Source: JACVRN01 sp036389255
Lineage (GTDB): Bacteria > Acidobacteriota > Blastocatellia > Pyrinomonadales > Pyrinomonadaceae
Assembly (NCBI GenBank): GCA_036389255.1
Contig: DASVQI010000024.1
Span: 248,001-312,000, forward strand
DNA length: 64,000 nt
Direction: 5' to 3'
Below, piece after piece: positions 9,189 to 17,699 of the stretch; the stretch's first letter is position 1, and each line of letters begins with the position of its first letter. The notes under the pieces are model-generated. The model was given only the letters and a program-made list of their open reading frames with translations. It did no database searches and was not told the origin of the DNA. The position numbers and the translations under genes are program-made.

Positions 9189-10010
9189 TCATTGCCCCTC
9201 CTGCTTTTCAAACATATCCCGTGAGCTGCTGATTGCCAGTTGAACCAAGTTTAGAAAATCTATTTCCGAAGAGCCTTTATAGCTTTGATGTGATGCAAGC
9301 TCAATGATAACTTTTCCATCCCTATCCAGCCCGTCCAAAGGTATAATCGTGCCGTTCTTTAATTCATAAGCGGTAATCAAAGGATAGTCGCCGCCAGCAT
9401 TTTCGTAATTAAGAAACAGCACATATCTGCTTCCGACGCGTGGCATAGGCTTCCCTTCAAAAAGCGTTTTAATGATTTTCCCTGACGGGAAACGTACCCC
9501 TCCACCGCCGCGAGAAATAGTAATTGACTTCCCGACATTGATCTCTTCAGAAGTTGAGTTTTTAAGTATGCTGTTAACCCTGACGGTAAACTCTGAGTAG
9601 ATTGAGACCTTATCTTCAGTCAGAAATGCTTCCGCTTTTATTACCTCACCTGTAATCACGACGTCGCTTTTGGCGGCTGGAATTGCTGGCTCTGGCGTCG
9701 CATGCGTAGAGAACCTTCCATAGGCAGAATATCTTTCTTCGGTGAGCATAAACGGCGTCGGGTCAAATACGCCTGTTTCCTTCCCCAATTTTATGTTGCG
9801 GCGTTTGTTTCTCTTTTGACGTTTATCCCTTTCTTTCGGGTCAGCCGGAAGAGCTTTATTAAAATCTGTAACGGGCATAACTTCATCATTAATTGTTTTC
9901 TTTAATGAAGCAGTAGCTTGTTTTTGTTGACTGTGACTTATCGTTGCTGTTGTAGTTGCAGTTATCACTAAAGTAAGAAGTAATAATCCCAATTTTAGGC
10001 GAGTTAGCAT
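9189..10010 (-). CDS. Secreted protein of unknown function
   Basis: A 273-residue protein with a clear Sec signal (about residues 1-28, hydrophobic core LGLLLLTLVITATTTATI) and then a charged stretch rich in Lys and Arg. The remainder looks like a mixed beta protein. No catalytic motif or cysteine pattern is evident and I do not recognise the family. Its codon use is visibly more AT-rich than its neighbours, so it may be a lineage-specific or transferred gene. It is flanked on both sides by palindrome-bearing gaps. Confidence 0.75.
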   Translation of the reverse strand: MLTRLKLGLLLLTLVITATTTATISHSQQKQATASLKKTINDEVMPVTDFNKALPADPKERDKRQKRNKRRNIKLGKETGVFDPTPFMLTEERYSAYGRFSTHATPEPAIPAAKSDVVITGEVIKAEAFLTEDKVSIYSEFTVRVNSILKNSTSEEINVGKSITISRGGGGVRFPSGKIIKTLFEGKPMPRVGSRYVLFLNYENAGGDYPLITAYELKNGTIIPLDGLDRDGKVIIELASHQSYKGSSEIDFLNLVQLAISSSRDMFEKQEGQ

Positions 10011-10118
10011 ACAAGTCTTCTGAGTCTTAATACTTAATTTAAAGTTTTATCTCGCACCGTCTACCAACGATAGAGGTTATACAATCATAAGGGCTGCGGA
10101 TTGTGTTATGAGATTAAG

Positions 10119-10198
10119 CAGAAATGATGAATGAAGAAACTATTCAAGGTTGAGTACTCTTCTCTTTACTTCATCATTGCGGCACTCTGACTTCTGCA
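10119..10198. repeat. Palindromic intergenic element with a dispersed 25-base word
   Basis: Arms AATGATGAA (10123-10131) and TTCATCATT (10170-10178) pair perfectly, with GCAGAA (10119-10124) facing TTCTGC (10193-10198) outside. The segment 10177-10201 recurs with 23 of 25 identities at 30310-30334. It lies just downstream of the Rieske gene on the minus strand, so it may act as its terminator. Confidence 0.55.
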
Positions 10199-10203
10199 TT
10201 GAT

Positions 10204-11112
10204 TTAATCGCCTTCAATCTCGTCCCACGCCGAGAGCTTTTCGTGGCGCAGCCGGACTTCTACCTGTCCTTCTCTTATGCGGGCATCCATGCAGGGCTGC
10301 GGGTGCGTGGCCGGGCCGTCCACAACGGCTCCGTTTTCGAGCGAGAAGCGCGAGCCGTGCCAAGGGCAGCGCACGGTGTTGTCTACAAGCTCGCCTTCGG
10401 CCAGAGGCCCGCCAAGGTGCGAGCAGGTTTCCGCCAGTGCGAAGATTTGACCATTGCGCCTGACAAGCAATATGGGTACGTCCCTAACCTCCACGCGCGC
10501 GAGTTGGTTCTCCTGAAGCTCCGCTTCGGCCATGACCGGCGTGTACTCGGTCGGGAACTGCTGTCCTGCTGTGTGGTCAACGCCTATCTTCTCTCCGAAG
10601 ACAAGATGCCCGCCAAGATATGCCGAAGCCCCTGAGATGAGATAACCGAGCATGGAAAGCCCCACGCCCGCGCGCCGAGCGTTGCGGCGGCGACAGATTA
10701 ATGAACCGGCGTAGAGAGTCGTGGCGCTCACGTTCAGCAGAGCGTGAACCAATCCAACCTTCCGGCCACGCCCTTCGGTTTCAGACCAATCCGTGATGCC
10801 TGTGGCGGCTGCTCCAAGGGCTCCCACTAGCCCCACGGCTACGGCTGCGTCCGCCGCCGAGCCGAACTCTTCACGCCCGCTCACGGCCTCCATAGCATCC
10901 AGCGCCAGAGCAGTAGTCCATGCTCCCACGGGTATATCCGTCAAGACCGGATGGAGCGGGTGGCCCAGCCATGTGCCGTGAAGAAAATTCTTTACGGCCT
11001 GACCCGTTTCCCCGCCCGCCTTGAAAAGATTGGTCACGGCCGGCTGCAAAGCATCGCTCGCAGCATCCAACGCCTCCTGCTTATCAATCACCTGTGCCAG
11101 AGTCTCTGCCAT
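10204..11112 (-). CDS. Membrane DUF2231 domain fused to a Rieske [2Fe-2S] domain
   Basis: A 302-residue protein. The N-terminal 190 residues contain the DUF2231 signature HGTWLGHPLHPVLTDIPVG and about four membrane helices. The C-terminal 100 residues are a Rieske ferredoxin with CSHLGG and CPWHGS supplying two Cys and two His ligands. The Rieske part resembles dioxygenase-type ferredoxins, so it probably passes electrons at the membrane; its partner is not evident here. GGAGG sits 7 bases before the ATG at 11112, which supports the start. Both domain calls are firm; the electron donor and acceptor are unknown. Confidence 0.92.
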   Translation of the reverse strand: MAETLAQVIDKQEALDAASDALQPAVTNLFKAGGETGQAVKNFLHGTWLGHPLHPVLTDIPVGAWTTALALDAMEAVSGREEFGSAADAAVAVGLVGALGAAATGITDWSETEGRGRKVGLVHALLNVSATTLYAGSLICRRRNARRAGVGLSMLGYLISGASAYLGGHLVFGEKIGVDHTAGQQFPTEYTPVMAEAELQENQLARVEVRDVPILLVRRNGQIFALAETCSHLGGPLAEGELVDNTVRCPWHGSRFSLENGAVVDGPATHPQPCMDARIREGQVEVRLRHEKLSAWDEIEGD

Positions 11113-11256
11113 GTCGGGCCTCCATAAAAGCCGAAACTTAAAATGATTGTATGGGTTTCTGTGGTTGGATTCTAACCTAATTTAAGGAAGATTGATATGC
11201 GCAGGTCAGCACCGCCTGCGGTGCTGAAGTGCTGGGATTTTGTGTCAGGTGTCCGA

Positions 11257-12696
11257 TTAATCCTGCTCTCCGGCGGCGACTGAGACGTAGCGGCGGGCGA
11301 GTCCAAGCTCGCGCAACTTGTGTTGCAGAGACTGCCTGTGCATTCCGAGAATGCTCGCCGCGCGCGTGACATTGCCGCCCGTCTCTTCCAGACAGCGCGC
11401 TATGTAGCGGCGCTCGAACTCGCGCCTGTCTTCCCGGAAATCGGCCGTGAAAGGAACCGACAGGGCGTCATCTTCCCCGCCTGCGTCGCTCTGTTTACGC
11501 GCTCTGCCGCTTCCAATAATCTCTTCGGGCAGGTCTTGCGCGGTCAACTCTTCGCCTTCGGCCAGTATGATTGCGCGCTCTATGGTGTTTCTAAGCTCGC
11601 GCACGTTGCCGGGCCAGTTGTACTCAATCAGGCGGCGAAGCGCGCTCTGCGCTATTGAGCGCACGGGCAGGTTGTAGCGTTCTGCGGCCGCCCGCGCGAA
11701 GGTGTTGGCAAGCAGGGGAATGTCTTCGCGCCTCTCGCGCAAGGGGGCTATGTCAACCGTCACGACCCGCAGGCGATAGAAGAGGTCTGCGCGAAAATTC
11801 CCTACGGCAATCTCTTGTTCAAGGGGGCGGTGAGTGGCGCTGACTATGCGAACGTCCACGGGGATTGAGTCGGTTCCGCCAAGACGCTCGATGCGACGCT
11901 CTTCTAGAGCGCGCAGGAGCTTTGCCTGCACGTTGGCGCTCATGTCGCCAATCTCGTCCAGAAAGAGCGTGCCGCCGTTGGCCTGCTCGAACTTTCCCTG
12001 ACGACGCGCGGCAGCGCCCGTAAAAGCCCCTTTTTCATGGCCGAAAAGCTCTGATTCTATCAACTCCGAAGGCAGCGCCGCGCAGTTGACGGCCACGAAG
12101 TTTCCTTTGCGCCTGAGGCTGCTTCGCTCGTGAATCTCACGCGCCACCAGCTCTTTTCCCGTGCCGGATTCGCCTCGCACAAGAATGGTAGCGTCCGTCT
12201 CCGCAACCTTTTCTATGATGGAACGCACGCGCTCCATGGCGCTCGATGCGCCAATCAGTCCCCCCCGCGTAGCGCCTTCAATCTCTATGCGACGGCGAAG
12301 CGTCTGGTTCTCCAGCCTCAGCCGAACCGTCTCAAGTGCGTTCTTAACGACCAGCCGCAGCTCGTCCAACTCAAAAGGCTTGGATAGATAATCATGCGCG
12401 CCGGTCTTTATAGCCTCAACGGCCATGCGCTCCGAGCCGTGGGCCGTTATCAATATGACGAGCGGCGCGTCCCCCTTCTCTTCCTTCAGCTCACGCAGGA
12501 ACTCAAGGCCGCTCACGCCCGGCAGGTTCACGTCGAGCAGCATAAGGTCTGCGCGCACCTTCTTCATCTGCTCGCGCGCTGCCTCCACAGAGCCAGCCTC
12601 TTCTATCTCGTAGCCGAAGCCGGCGAGCGCCTTCCGCATTCCATAACGCGCGGCCTCCTCGTCATCCACTATCAACAGGCGCAATGAATCACTCAT
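11257..12696 (-). CDS. Sigma54-dependent response regulator, NtrC family
   Basis: A 479-residue activator. The receiver domain (about residues 1-120) has the acidic pair, the phosphoacceptor in LMLLDVNLPG and the Lys in YLSKPFE. The AAA+ domain carries GESGTGKELVAREIH, the sigma54-contacting GAFTGA loop and TLFLDEIGDM. The C-terminus is a Fis-type helix-turn-helix (TRAASILGMHRQSLQHKL). The ATG at 12696 has GAGGA 8 bases upstream and is preferred to a TTG at 12711. The membrane histidine kinase immediately upstream on the same strand is the obvious partner, an arrangement like PrsK-PrsR or AtoS-AtoC. Target genes are not evident. Confidence 0.96.
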   Translation of the reverse strand: MSDSLRLLIVDDEEAARYGMRKALAGFGYEIEEAGSVEAAREQMKKVRADLMLLDVNLPGVSGLEFLRELKEEKGDAPLVILITAHGSERMAVEAIKTGAHDYLSKPFELDELRLVVKNALETVRLRLENQTLRRRIEIEGATRGGLIGASSAMERVRSIIEKVAETDATILVRGESGTGKELVAREIHERSSLRRKGNFVAVNCAALPSELIESELFGHEKGAFTGAAARRQGKFEQANGGTLFLDEIGDMSANVQAKLLRALEERRIERLGGTDSIPVDVRIVSATHRPLEQEIAVGNFRADLFYRLRVVTVDIAPLRERREDIPLLANTFARAAAERYNLPVRSIAQSALRRLIEYNWPGNVRELRNTIERAIILAEGEELTAQDLPEEIIGSGRARKQSDAGGEDDALSVPFTADFREDRREFERRYIARCLEETGGNVTRAASILGMHRQSLQHKLRELGLARRYVSVAAGEQD

Positions 12697-12767
12697 CAAT
12701 GTCTTCCTCAAAATCCATTAGTCGTACAGCCACTGCGGCTCTGTTTAGCAAAGATGATGCCACGAAT

Positions 12768-14903
12768 TTAAGCCACTAGGTGCGGTCTTTGTCCGGCAGC
12801 CAAGTTCGATGAAGCTTTGACCGGGAGGCGCAAGAGAAAGCGTGCGCCTTCGCCTTCGCGCGGCGCGACCATAACGGCACGGCCTCCCACTTCCTCCATG
12901 CGCTTCCTCACGATGGCCAGCCCCAGCCCCGTACCGCGCTGTTTTGTCGTAAAGAAGGGCTCCCAGATACGTTCTCGAAGCTCGGCCTTGATTCCCGCCC
13001 CGTTATCCACGACCTCTATTAAAAGCTCTTCACCGGCTCTGCTGGCTTCAACCTTGACGCGCCCGCCTGCCGGAGTCGCCTGCAAGGCGTTCGTCAAAAG
13101 GTTAGCGAGCGCATCCCTCAAGGCTGAAGCTTCCGCGCCGCCAATCTCCGCGTCCGTAATCGCATGCCATTCAAGCCTGACGCCGCGACTGACCGCCTCC
13201 ATACGAAAAAGCTCCAGCACGGCGCGCACGGCCTCATCCAGACGGACGGGAGCAGCATCAGGCGGAGCAGTTCGCGCAAAGCTCAAAAGCTGGGTCACGC
13301 TGCGGTTAAGCCTGTCCGTCTCGCCCACTATAAGGCTCAGGTCGCGCTCGTATTCGGCAGCCAGATGCTTGTCTTCACGCATCACCTGCGCGATGGATTT
13401 GATGGCCGAAAGCGGATTCTTGACTTCGTGAGCTACCGTCGCGGCCATTCGGCCGAGCGCCGCCAGCCGCTCGCCGTGCGCCAGCTTGCGCTCAAGCCGC
13501 ATGTTCTCTTCCAGCAGCCAGTAATCCTCTATAGCAATCGCCACCTGCGCCGCCAGCACTTCCAGAACCGCGCGCACGTCCCGCGTCAACGCGTCGGCAG
13601 GAGCGTCCACCAGCATCAGGCCCACGGTTCGCTCATCACGGCGCAGCGCGTACGCCATCTGATAGCCACGCCCTGTCAGCCTCTCTTCATCTTCAATCAG
13701 CGAAAGCTGCCCCTCGCGCGCGAGCGCCAGCAACTCTTCAATCCACTCGTCGCCAGTCTGCTTCTCATCTTCATCAAAGGAGTTTAAAGAATCGCCTTCC
13801 TTATCAGACCCGGAACTGTTTTGAGACGAGGCTACTATGCGAAGCCGCGTGAGGCCGAGGCCCTGAGCGGCCCTCTCTTCCACGAAGCGCAGCAGCTCAG
13901 GGAGGCTGCGATAATGGCCTAGGCGCTGTCCTATGCGCGCGACCACATCCCTGTAGAGCGTGGCTTCGCGCTCGAAGAATTGATGAAAGCGATTCTCAAG
14001 CCAGCGACGAAAGGGCGCGGCCATCAAGGTGAGCCCCAGAATCAACAGAGCCTCAACGGTTCCCTCTCGTAAACCATAAGTGCTAGCAAGCCACGTCCCG
14101 AAGCTTCGTATTCCGAAGAGATAAACGGCCAGAACAACCGCCCCGAAGATGGCCACTATCAGGCTCTCCTTGATAATCAGCTCAAGGTAGCGGTAGCGGT
14201 AGATGTAATAGGCTATCAGCGCCGAAGGCAGAAGCGAGCCCAGATTGGCGAAGGTCTTTAGATAAAGGCCGAACGTCGTTCCCTGCCCCACGCCGAAGCC
14301 GTACGCGGCAACCAGCAGCACCGCTATCCCGAGGAACGACACGGCCAGCATTCGCATCGAGCTTCTCTCGTTAGCGGACTCCACGACGCGAGAGATTAGA
14401 AAATCCGTGACGGCCACGAACATGAGCGCGTAACCGGCCCACAGCGCGAACGGCAGAACCAGCGTCTCCAGCTTCTGCATCATGGGAAGGTATTCGCCCG
14501 TCCAGAGCTTCGGCACGGCTACGAAGAGAAAGAGCGCTGGCGTGTAGGTCAGATAAACACGCGCGCGCTCGTTGAATTTCAAGGGACGGTTATGCGCGCC
14601 CGCCCACAGGTGTAGATGAACGTGCAGCAGAAACGAGTAGGAGAGCGTGATACTTATGACCGCGACCGTATCTGTGAGACGCAGAAGCTGCGTCCACCGC
14701 CAAACGTCTAGCCCTAGCGAACCATGAAGGGCAATTATTAGATTCGACGCGTGCCAAGCCCCGATTGATACGGCCAGCAGCAACAGGACGCGCTCCATCT
14801 TTCCCAGATGGCTGCGTCGCTTCAGCAGCAAGCCCCCCATCCAAAGATGCAGCGCCGCCCCCATGCTGTAACCTATAAGCTGTAGGACTTCCAGTAAAGA
14901 CAT
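12768..14903 (-). CDS. Multi-pass membrane sensor histidine kinase with GAF domain
   Basis: A 711-residue kinase. Residues 1 to about 300 form eight or so membrane helices, a layout seen in PrsK-like kinases. A GAF-type domain follows at about residues 310-470, then HisKA with the phosphoacceptor in HEVKNPLSAIK near residue 490. The HATPase has an N box (NLLTNALQAT), G1 (VDNGAGI) and G2 (GTGLGLAIV). It should sense an envelope or membrane signal and phosphorylate the sigma54 regulator encoded 71 bases downstream. A 28-bp perfect hairpin lies just upstream, between this gene and the OmpA-like gene. Confidence 0.95.
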   Translation of the reverse strand: MSLLEVLQLIGYSMGAALHLWMGGLLLKRRSHLGKMERVLLLLAVSIGAWHASNLIIALHGSLGLDVWRWTQLLRLTDTVAVISITLSYSFLLHVHLHLWAGAHNRPLKFNERARVYLTYTPALFLFVAVPKLWTGEYLPMMQKLETLVLPFALWAGYALMFVAVTDFLISRVVESANERSSMRMLAVSFLGIAVLLVAAYGFGVGQGTTFGLYLKTFANLGSLLPSALIAYYIYRYRYLELIIKESLIVAIFGAVVLAVYLFGIRSFGTWLASTYGLREGTVEALLILGLTLMAAPFRRWLENRFHQFFEREATLYRDVVARIGQRLGHYRSLPELLRFVEERAAQGLGLTRLRIVASSQNSSGSDKEGDSLNSFDEDEKQTGDEWIEELLALAREGQLSLIEDEERLTGRGYQMAYALRRDERTVGLMLVDAPADALTRDVRAVLEVLAAQVAIAIEDYWLLEENMRLERKLAHGERLAALGRMAATVAHEVKNPLSAIKSIAQVMREDKHLAAEYERDLSLIVGETDRLNRSVTQLLSFARTAPPDAAPVRLDEAVRAVLELFRMEAVSRGVRLEWHAITDAEIGGAEASALRDALANLLTNALQATPAGGRVKVEASRAGEELLIEVVDNGAGIKAELRERIWEPFFTTKQRGTGLGLAIVRKRMEEVGGRAVMVAPREGEGARFLLRLPVKASSNLAAGQRPHLVA

Positions 14904-14912
14904 GATAAAGGC

Positions 14913-14985
14913 AATGCAGAAGGCAGAAGAGTTTGATTCATTTATTCATTTCTTCATTGAATCAAACTCTTCTGCCTTCTGCATT
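14913..14985. repeat. Perfect 28-bp inverted repeat between the OmpA-like gene and the histidine kinase
   Basis: Arms 14913-14940 and 14958-14985 are exact reverse complements, with a 17-base AT-rich loop. They contain the word CAGAAGGCAGAAG, which as CTGCCTTCTGCC reappears near 20320. It lies directly after the stop of the upstream minus-strand gene and 10 bases before the kinase start, so it could end or attenuate transcription. Confidence 0.85.
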
Positions 14986-14989
14986 GTTT

Positions 14990-16576
14990 CTAGTTGCTGC
15001 CGATGTTCGCTTGAGACGGGGCGCTCGCGGGGACGAGCGTGATTTCTACGCGGCGGTTGCGCAGCCGCCCGGCGTTCTTCGTGTTTGAAGCGACGGGCCG
15101 GGCCGGGCCTAAGCCGTTGGCCTCTATGCGTGCGTTGTCCACGCCCGCGCTCACGAATTGCTCAGCCAGTATTCGCGCTCGGTCTTGCGTCAATTGCTGA
15201 AGCGTCTCAGTGCTGCCGCGATTGTCAGTGTAGGCTTCTATGACTATGCGGTAGTCTGGATTGTTCGCCAGCAGCGCGGCGAGCGGCTCAAGTTTGGCGG
15301 AGGCGGCGGGCGCGAGACTGCTTGCGCGGGCCTCCGTCCAGATTGATTCCGGCAAAGTCAGCACCAGCCCGCGCGGAGTCTCGCGCACAGTCCCAAAACT
15401 TGCGAGCGACTGCTTGAGCGTGGCGGCGTTGGCCCTCTGCTGCTCCACGCGCTCGGCCGACTGAGCCCTCTGCTGTTCCGCGCTTCGCTCTCCTTCAATA
15501 CGAGCAAGCTTTATCTTCGCGTCTTCGCCTTCGGCACGAACCTGCGCCAGCTCCTCTCTGAGCCGCGCAATCTCCGAGCGGGCATCGCGCAACTGTTGAG
15601 AGGTGTTGACGGAGTCGCGCTCTGCCAGCTCACGCGCCCTTTGCTCGCGCTCAAGCGCGGCCTTCATATCAGCAATCTGCTGGTTGGCGGTGGCCGCGTT
15701 GTCTTCCGCTTCGCGCACGGCTCTGTCTCGCTCGGCAATCTCATCCCTGCGCTGTCTGGCAGACTTTCGAGCTTCGGCCATCTCCTCTGCGCGAGCGCCC
15801 AGACTGATTGCCTGACGCGCGGCGGCATCTATCTCCGCCTCCGACTGCTTCAGCCTCCACGCGTTCTCCGCAAGCTCCAACTGGGCCTGCGCGTCTCTCA
15901 ACTCTTCCGCAGCGTCGCGTTCCGCTCCGGCGTAGCGGGCCAGCCTTATGGCCTGCCGCGCGCCCAGCAACGTCGTGGGAGTCCTGAGAAAGTCGGGGTC
16001 GGCCACGTCGGGCACGCGAGCGTCTCTGAAGTAGTCGCTGGTGTTGCCCATGTACTGAACGTTGACCGTAGCGACCTCTGCATCGCCGGGCTTCAGTGGC
16101 GGGAGATTTTCGAGCACGACCATGCGGGACGGGATGCGCACTAGGAAATGCGGCTCGGCCGTGACAAGCAGCGCGAAGGTCTGTAGCGGCGTTGTCACGT
16201 CCAGCTTGGAATCTATGAACTGGCTTCCGCTTCGTTTAATCTCGCCCAAGTTGTCTACGCGGCCTTCGGGCGAGACGGCCCACACGACGTAGGTCGTATA
16301 AATTCCGCCAAGCTCCATAGCTCGCGGCAGATTTTCAACGCTCAGCTCGACGCGCGTGCCGCGTCTTCCCTGCCGCCTGACTTTCGCCTCGCCCTTCAGA
16401 CGCGGCAGTCGTGTCGTGCCTCGAAACTTTAGGCTAACTGTTTGATCCAGAGGATAGGTGATGGCTACCGTCTGTCGCTGTATGTCGCTCTGCGCCAGCG
16501 CCGAGGCAGCAATGGCAAAAGCCATCAGGGCTGCAAAAATCGAATATGAGATGCGTAAAGGAGAGCTATGATTCAT
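14990..16576 (-). CDS. OmpA-family outer-membrane or peptidoglycan-associated protein with coiled coil
   Basis: A 528-residue protein with a Sec signal (residues 1 to about 28, ending ASALAQ), a beta-rich N-terminal domain, a long Ala/Glu/Arg coiled coil at about residues 225-400, and a C-terminal OmpA/MotB peptidoglycan-binding domain. The last has IEAYTDNRGSTETLQQLTQDRA, split here as IEAYTDNRG and the R of the diaminopimelate site, and ends NRRVEITLVP. AAAGGAG lies 7 bases before the ATG at 16576, which fixes the start against an in-frame extension to 16657. It probably links outer membrane and cell wall. Another OmpA-like role, such as tethering a secretion or motility system, is not suggested by neighbours. 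Confidence 0.92.
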   Translation of the reverse strand: MNHSSPLRISYSIFAALMAFAIAASALAQSDIQRQTVAITYPLDQTVSLKFRGTTRLPRLKGEAKVRRQGRRGTRVELSVENLPRAMELGGIYTTYVVWAVSPEGRVDNLGEIKRSGSQFIDSKLDVTTPLQTFALLVTAEPHFLVRIPSRMVVLENLPPLKPGDAEVATVNVQYMGNTSDYFRDARVPDVADPDFLRTPTTLLGARQAIRLARYAGAERDAAEELRDAQAQLELAENAWRLKQSEAEIDAAARQAISLGARAEEMAEARKSARQRRDEIAERDRAVREAEDNAATANQQIADMKAALEREQRARELAERDSVNTSQQLRDARSEIARLREELAQVRAEGEDAKIKLARIEGERSAEQQRAQSAERVEQQRANAATLKQSLASFGTVRETPRGLVLTLPESIWTEARASSLAPAASAKLEPLAALLANNPDYRIVIEAYTDNRGSTETLQQLTQDRARILAEQFVSAGVDNARIEANGLGPARPVASNTKNAGRLRNRRVEITLVPASAPSQANIGSN

Positions 16577-16947
16577 TTGATTGCTCCTTTGTCTAATGTT
16601 TGTCGTCGCAGACATTCGCGTAAAAGCAGAAATGGGAGAGCCGGGCTTCGAGCGCACTCAAAATTGCCCCTGCTGTTGCAATGGATGCGCCGCACGCGGG
16701 CATTGTTGCCGAAGGAAGAGCTATGAATCAAGCTAAATCAAGGGCTGAAGCGATGAAGCAAGCGGGTCGAGCTTCATCTTTCCCGCCGGAATTTCCGCAA
16801 CTTTCCATACGCGGGGCGCGCAAACCGGGAGATTTCCCGTCAAATCTTCCCTTGATTTCCGCGTGGACTTCGCTTATAGGTACACAGCAATCCGAAGGGG
16901 CGAAAGGTATGAAGAAGACCCCCCATCTTTAAGGAGAATTATCAAGA
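16577..16947. other. Divergent intergenic region, 371 bases, no convincing gene
   Basis: It separates the OmpA-like gene on - from the Asn-rich lipoprotein gene on +. A short open frame at 16681-16932 has poor start context and no recognisable composition, so it is not called. The region holds a sigma70-like promoter toward the lipoprotein gene. Confidence 0.6.
16852..16880 (+). promoter_or_regulatory. Candidate sigma70 promoter for the Asn-rich lipoprotein gene
   Basis: TTGATT (16852-16857) and TATAGG (16875-16880) are separated by 17 bases, and the gene starts 67 bases downstream with a strong AAGGAG site. Confidence 0.5.
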
Positions 16948-17367
16948 ATGAAGCACGTAAAGCTTTTCGCACTCATAATCGTGGCCGCACTGGCCATAGC
17001 AGGCTGCACGAAGAAGAGCAAGACCGAAGCCAACGCCAACACGGCCAACACCGCGAGCACCACTGAGAACACCAACACCACAACCGAAACTTCCCAGACC
17101 GATTCTCAGGGCAGCACAGACAACAGCTCCAACGGCAAGAGCAAGAATAAGGGCAAGCCTACCGCCAGCGATTCCGGCGACTCCGGCGACACCGGCACGG
17201 CGAACTCAAACCGCACCGCGAACAGAAACTCCGGCAACCGCGAGCAGAACAGCAACCGGACGGCAAGACGCAACTCGAACAACGGTAACACGTCCGACAA
17301 GACCATCAAGGACGCCCAGAAGACGGTCAATCGTGTGCTGCGCGATGTCCTCGGCAACAGAAATTAA
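16948..17367 (+). CDS. Small Asn/Thr/Ser-rich lipoprotein
   Basis: A 139-residue protein. The N-terminus is a lipoprotein signal with lipobox AIAGC (Cys19 in the MKHVKLF... numbering). The remainder is a disordered, low-complexity chain of Asn, Thr, Ser, Gly and charged residues, ending in a short helix near residues 115-138. AAGGAG lies 11 bases before the ATG. Such proteins are frequent in Blastocatellia genomes, to my knowledge without assigned function; a surface spacer or envelope linker is plausible. A similar one lies at 33468-33803. A terminator-like palindrome follows. Confidence 0.85.
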   Translation: MKHVKLFALIIVAALAIAGCTKKSKTEANANTANTASTTENTNTTTETSQTDSQGSTDNSSNGKSKNKGKPTASDSGDSGDTGTANSNRTANRNSGNREQNSNRTARRNSNNGNTSDKTIKDAQKTVNRVLRDVLGNRN

Positions 17368-17412
17368 TTCCGGATTGTAGAAGTAAGGAAGAGAGTAGAC
17401 CGCTACAAGCGG

Positions 17413-17468
17413 AAACGACACGAAAAAGGGAGAAAGGCCGTTTCCGGCTTCTCTTTTTCGTGTCGTTT
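17413..17468. terminator. Palindromic terminator between convergent small genes
   Basis: AAACGACACGAAAAAGG (from 17413) pairs with the segment 17449-17468 with one bulge; the loop has an inner AAGGCCG/CGGCTT pairing. It ends two convergent genes and shares the CGACACGAA core with the palindromes at 7231 and 53796. Confidence 0.75.
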
Positions 17469-17496
17469 AGTTTGTTTAGTGTTTTAGCTTCTCTGA

Positions 17497-17643
17497 TTAG
17501 CCAACGGCGCGACGGCCCGCGACCAGTTGGACGACAATCAGCGCAATCGCGCATAGAAGCAGCATGTGTATAAAACCGCCCTTGTGCAGCAGCATCCCTA
17601 TAGCCCATGCCACGGCGAGCAGAACGGCAATCACCCAGAGCAT
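17497..17643 (-). CDS. 48-residue membrane protein, Lmo0937/DUF5670-like
   Basis: A short gene starting MLWVIAVLLAVAWAIG and ending QLVAGRRAVG. It has two hydrophobic segments (about residues 1-19 and 25-42) with a Gly/His turn (HKGGFIH), the layout of the Lmo0937 family of tiny membrane proteins. GGGAGA sits 9 bases before the ATG. A second member of the same length with the same GRR ending is at 49347-49493. The family is often stress-induced; its function is not known. Confidence 0.8.
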   Translation of the reverse strand: MLWVIAVLLAVAWAIGMLLHKGGFIHMLLLCAIALIVVQLVAGRRAVG

Positions 17644-17699
17644 TAACGGTTATCTCCCAAAAATTTCTTTCTCATCTAGCGTGAGCTGGCGCGGCTCGT

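Noticed and set aside
16681..16932. An 83-codon frame before the Asn-rich lipoprotein
   Set aside because: No Shine-Dalgarno site, odd composition, and it overlaps the best promoter candidate of the next gene.
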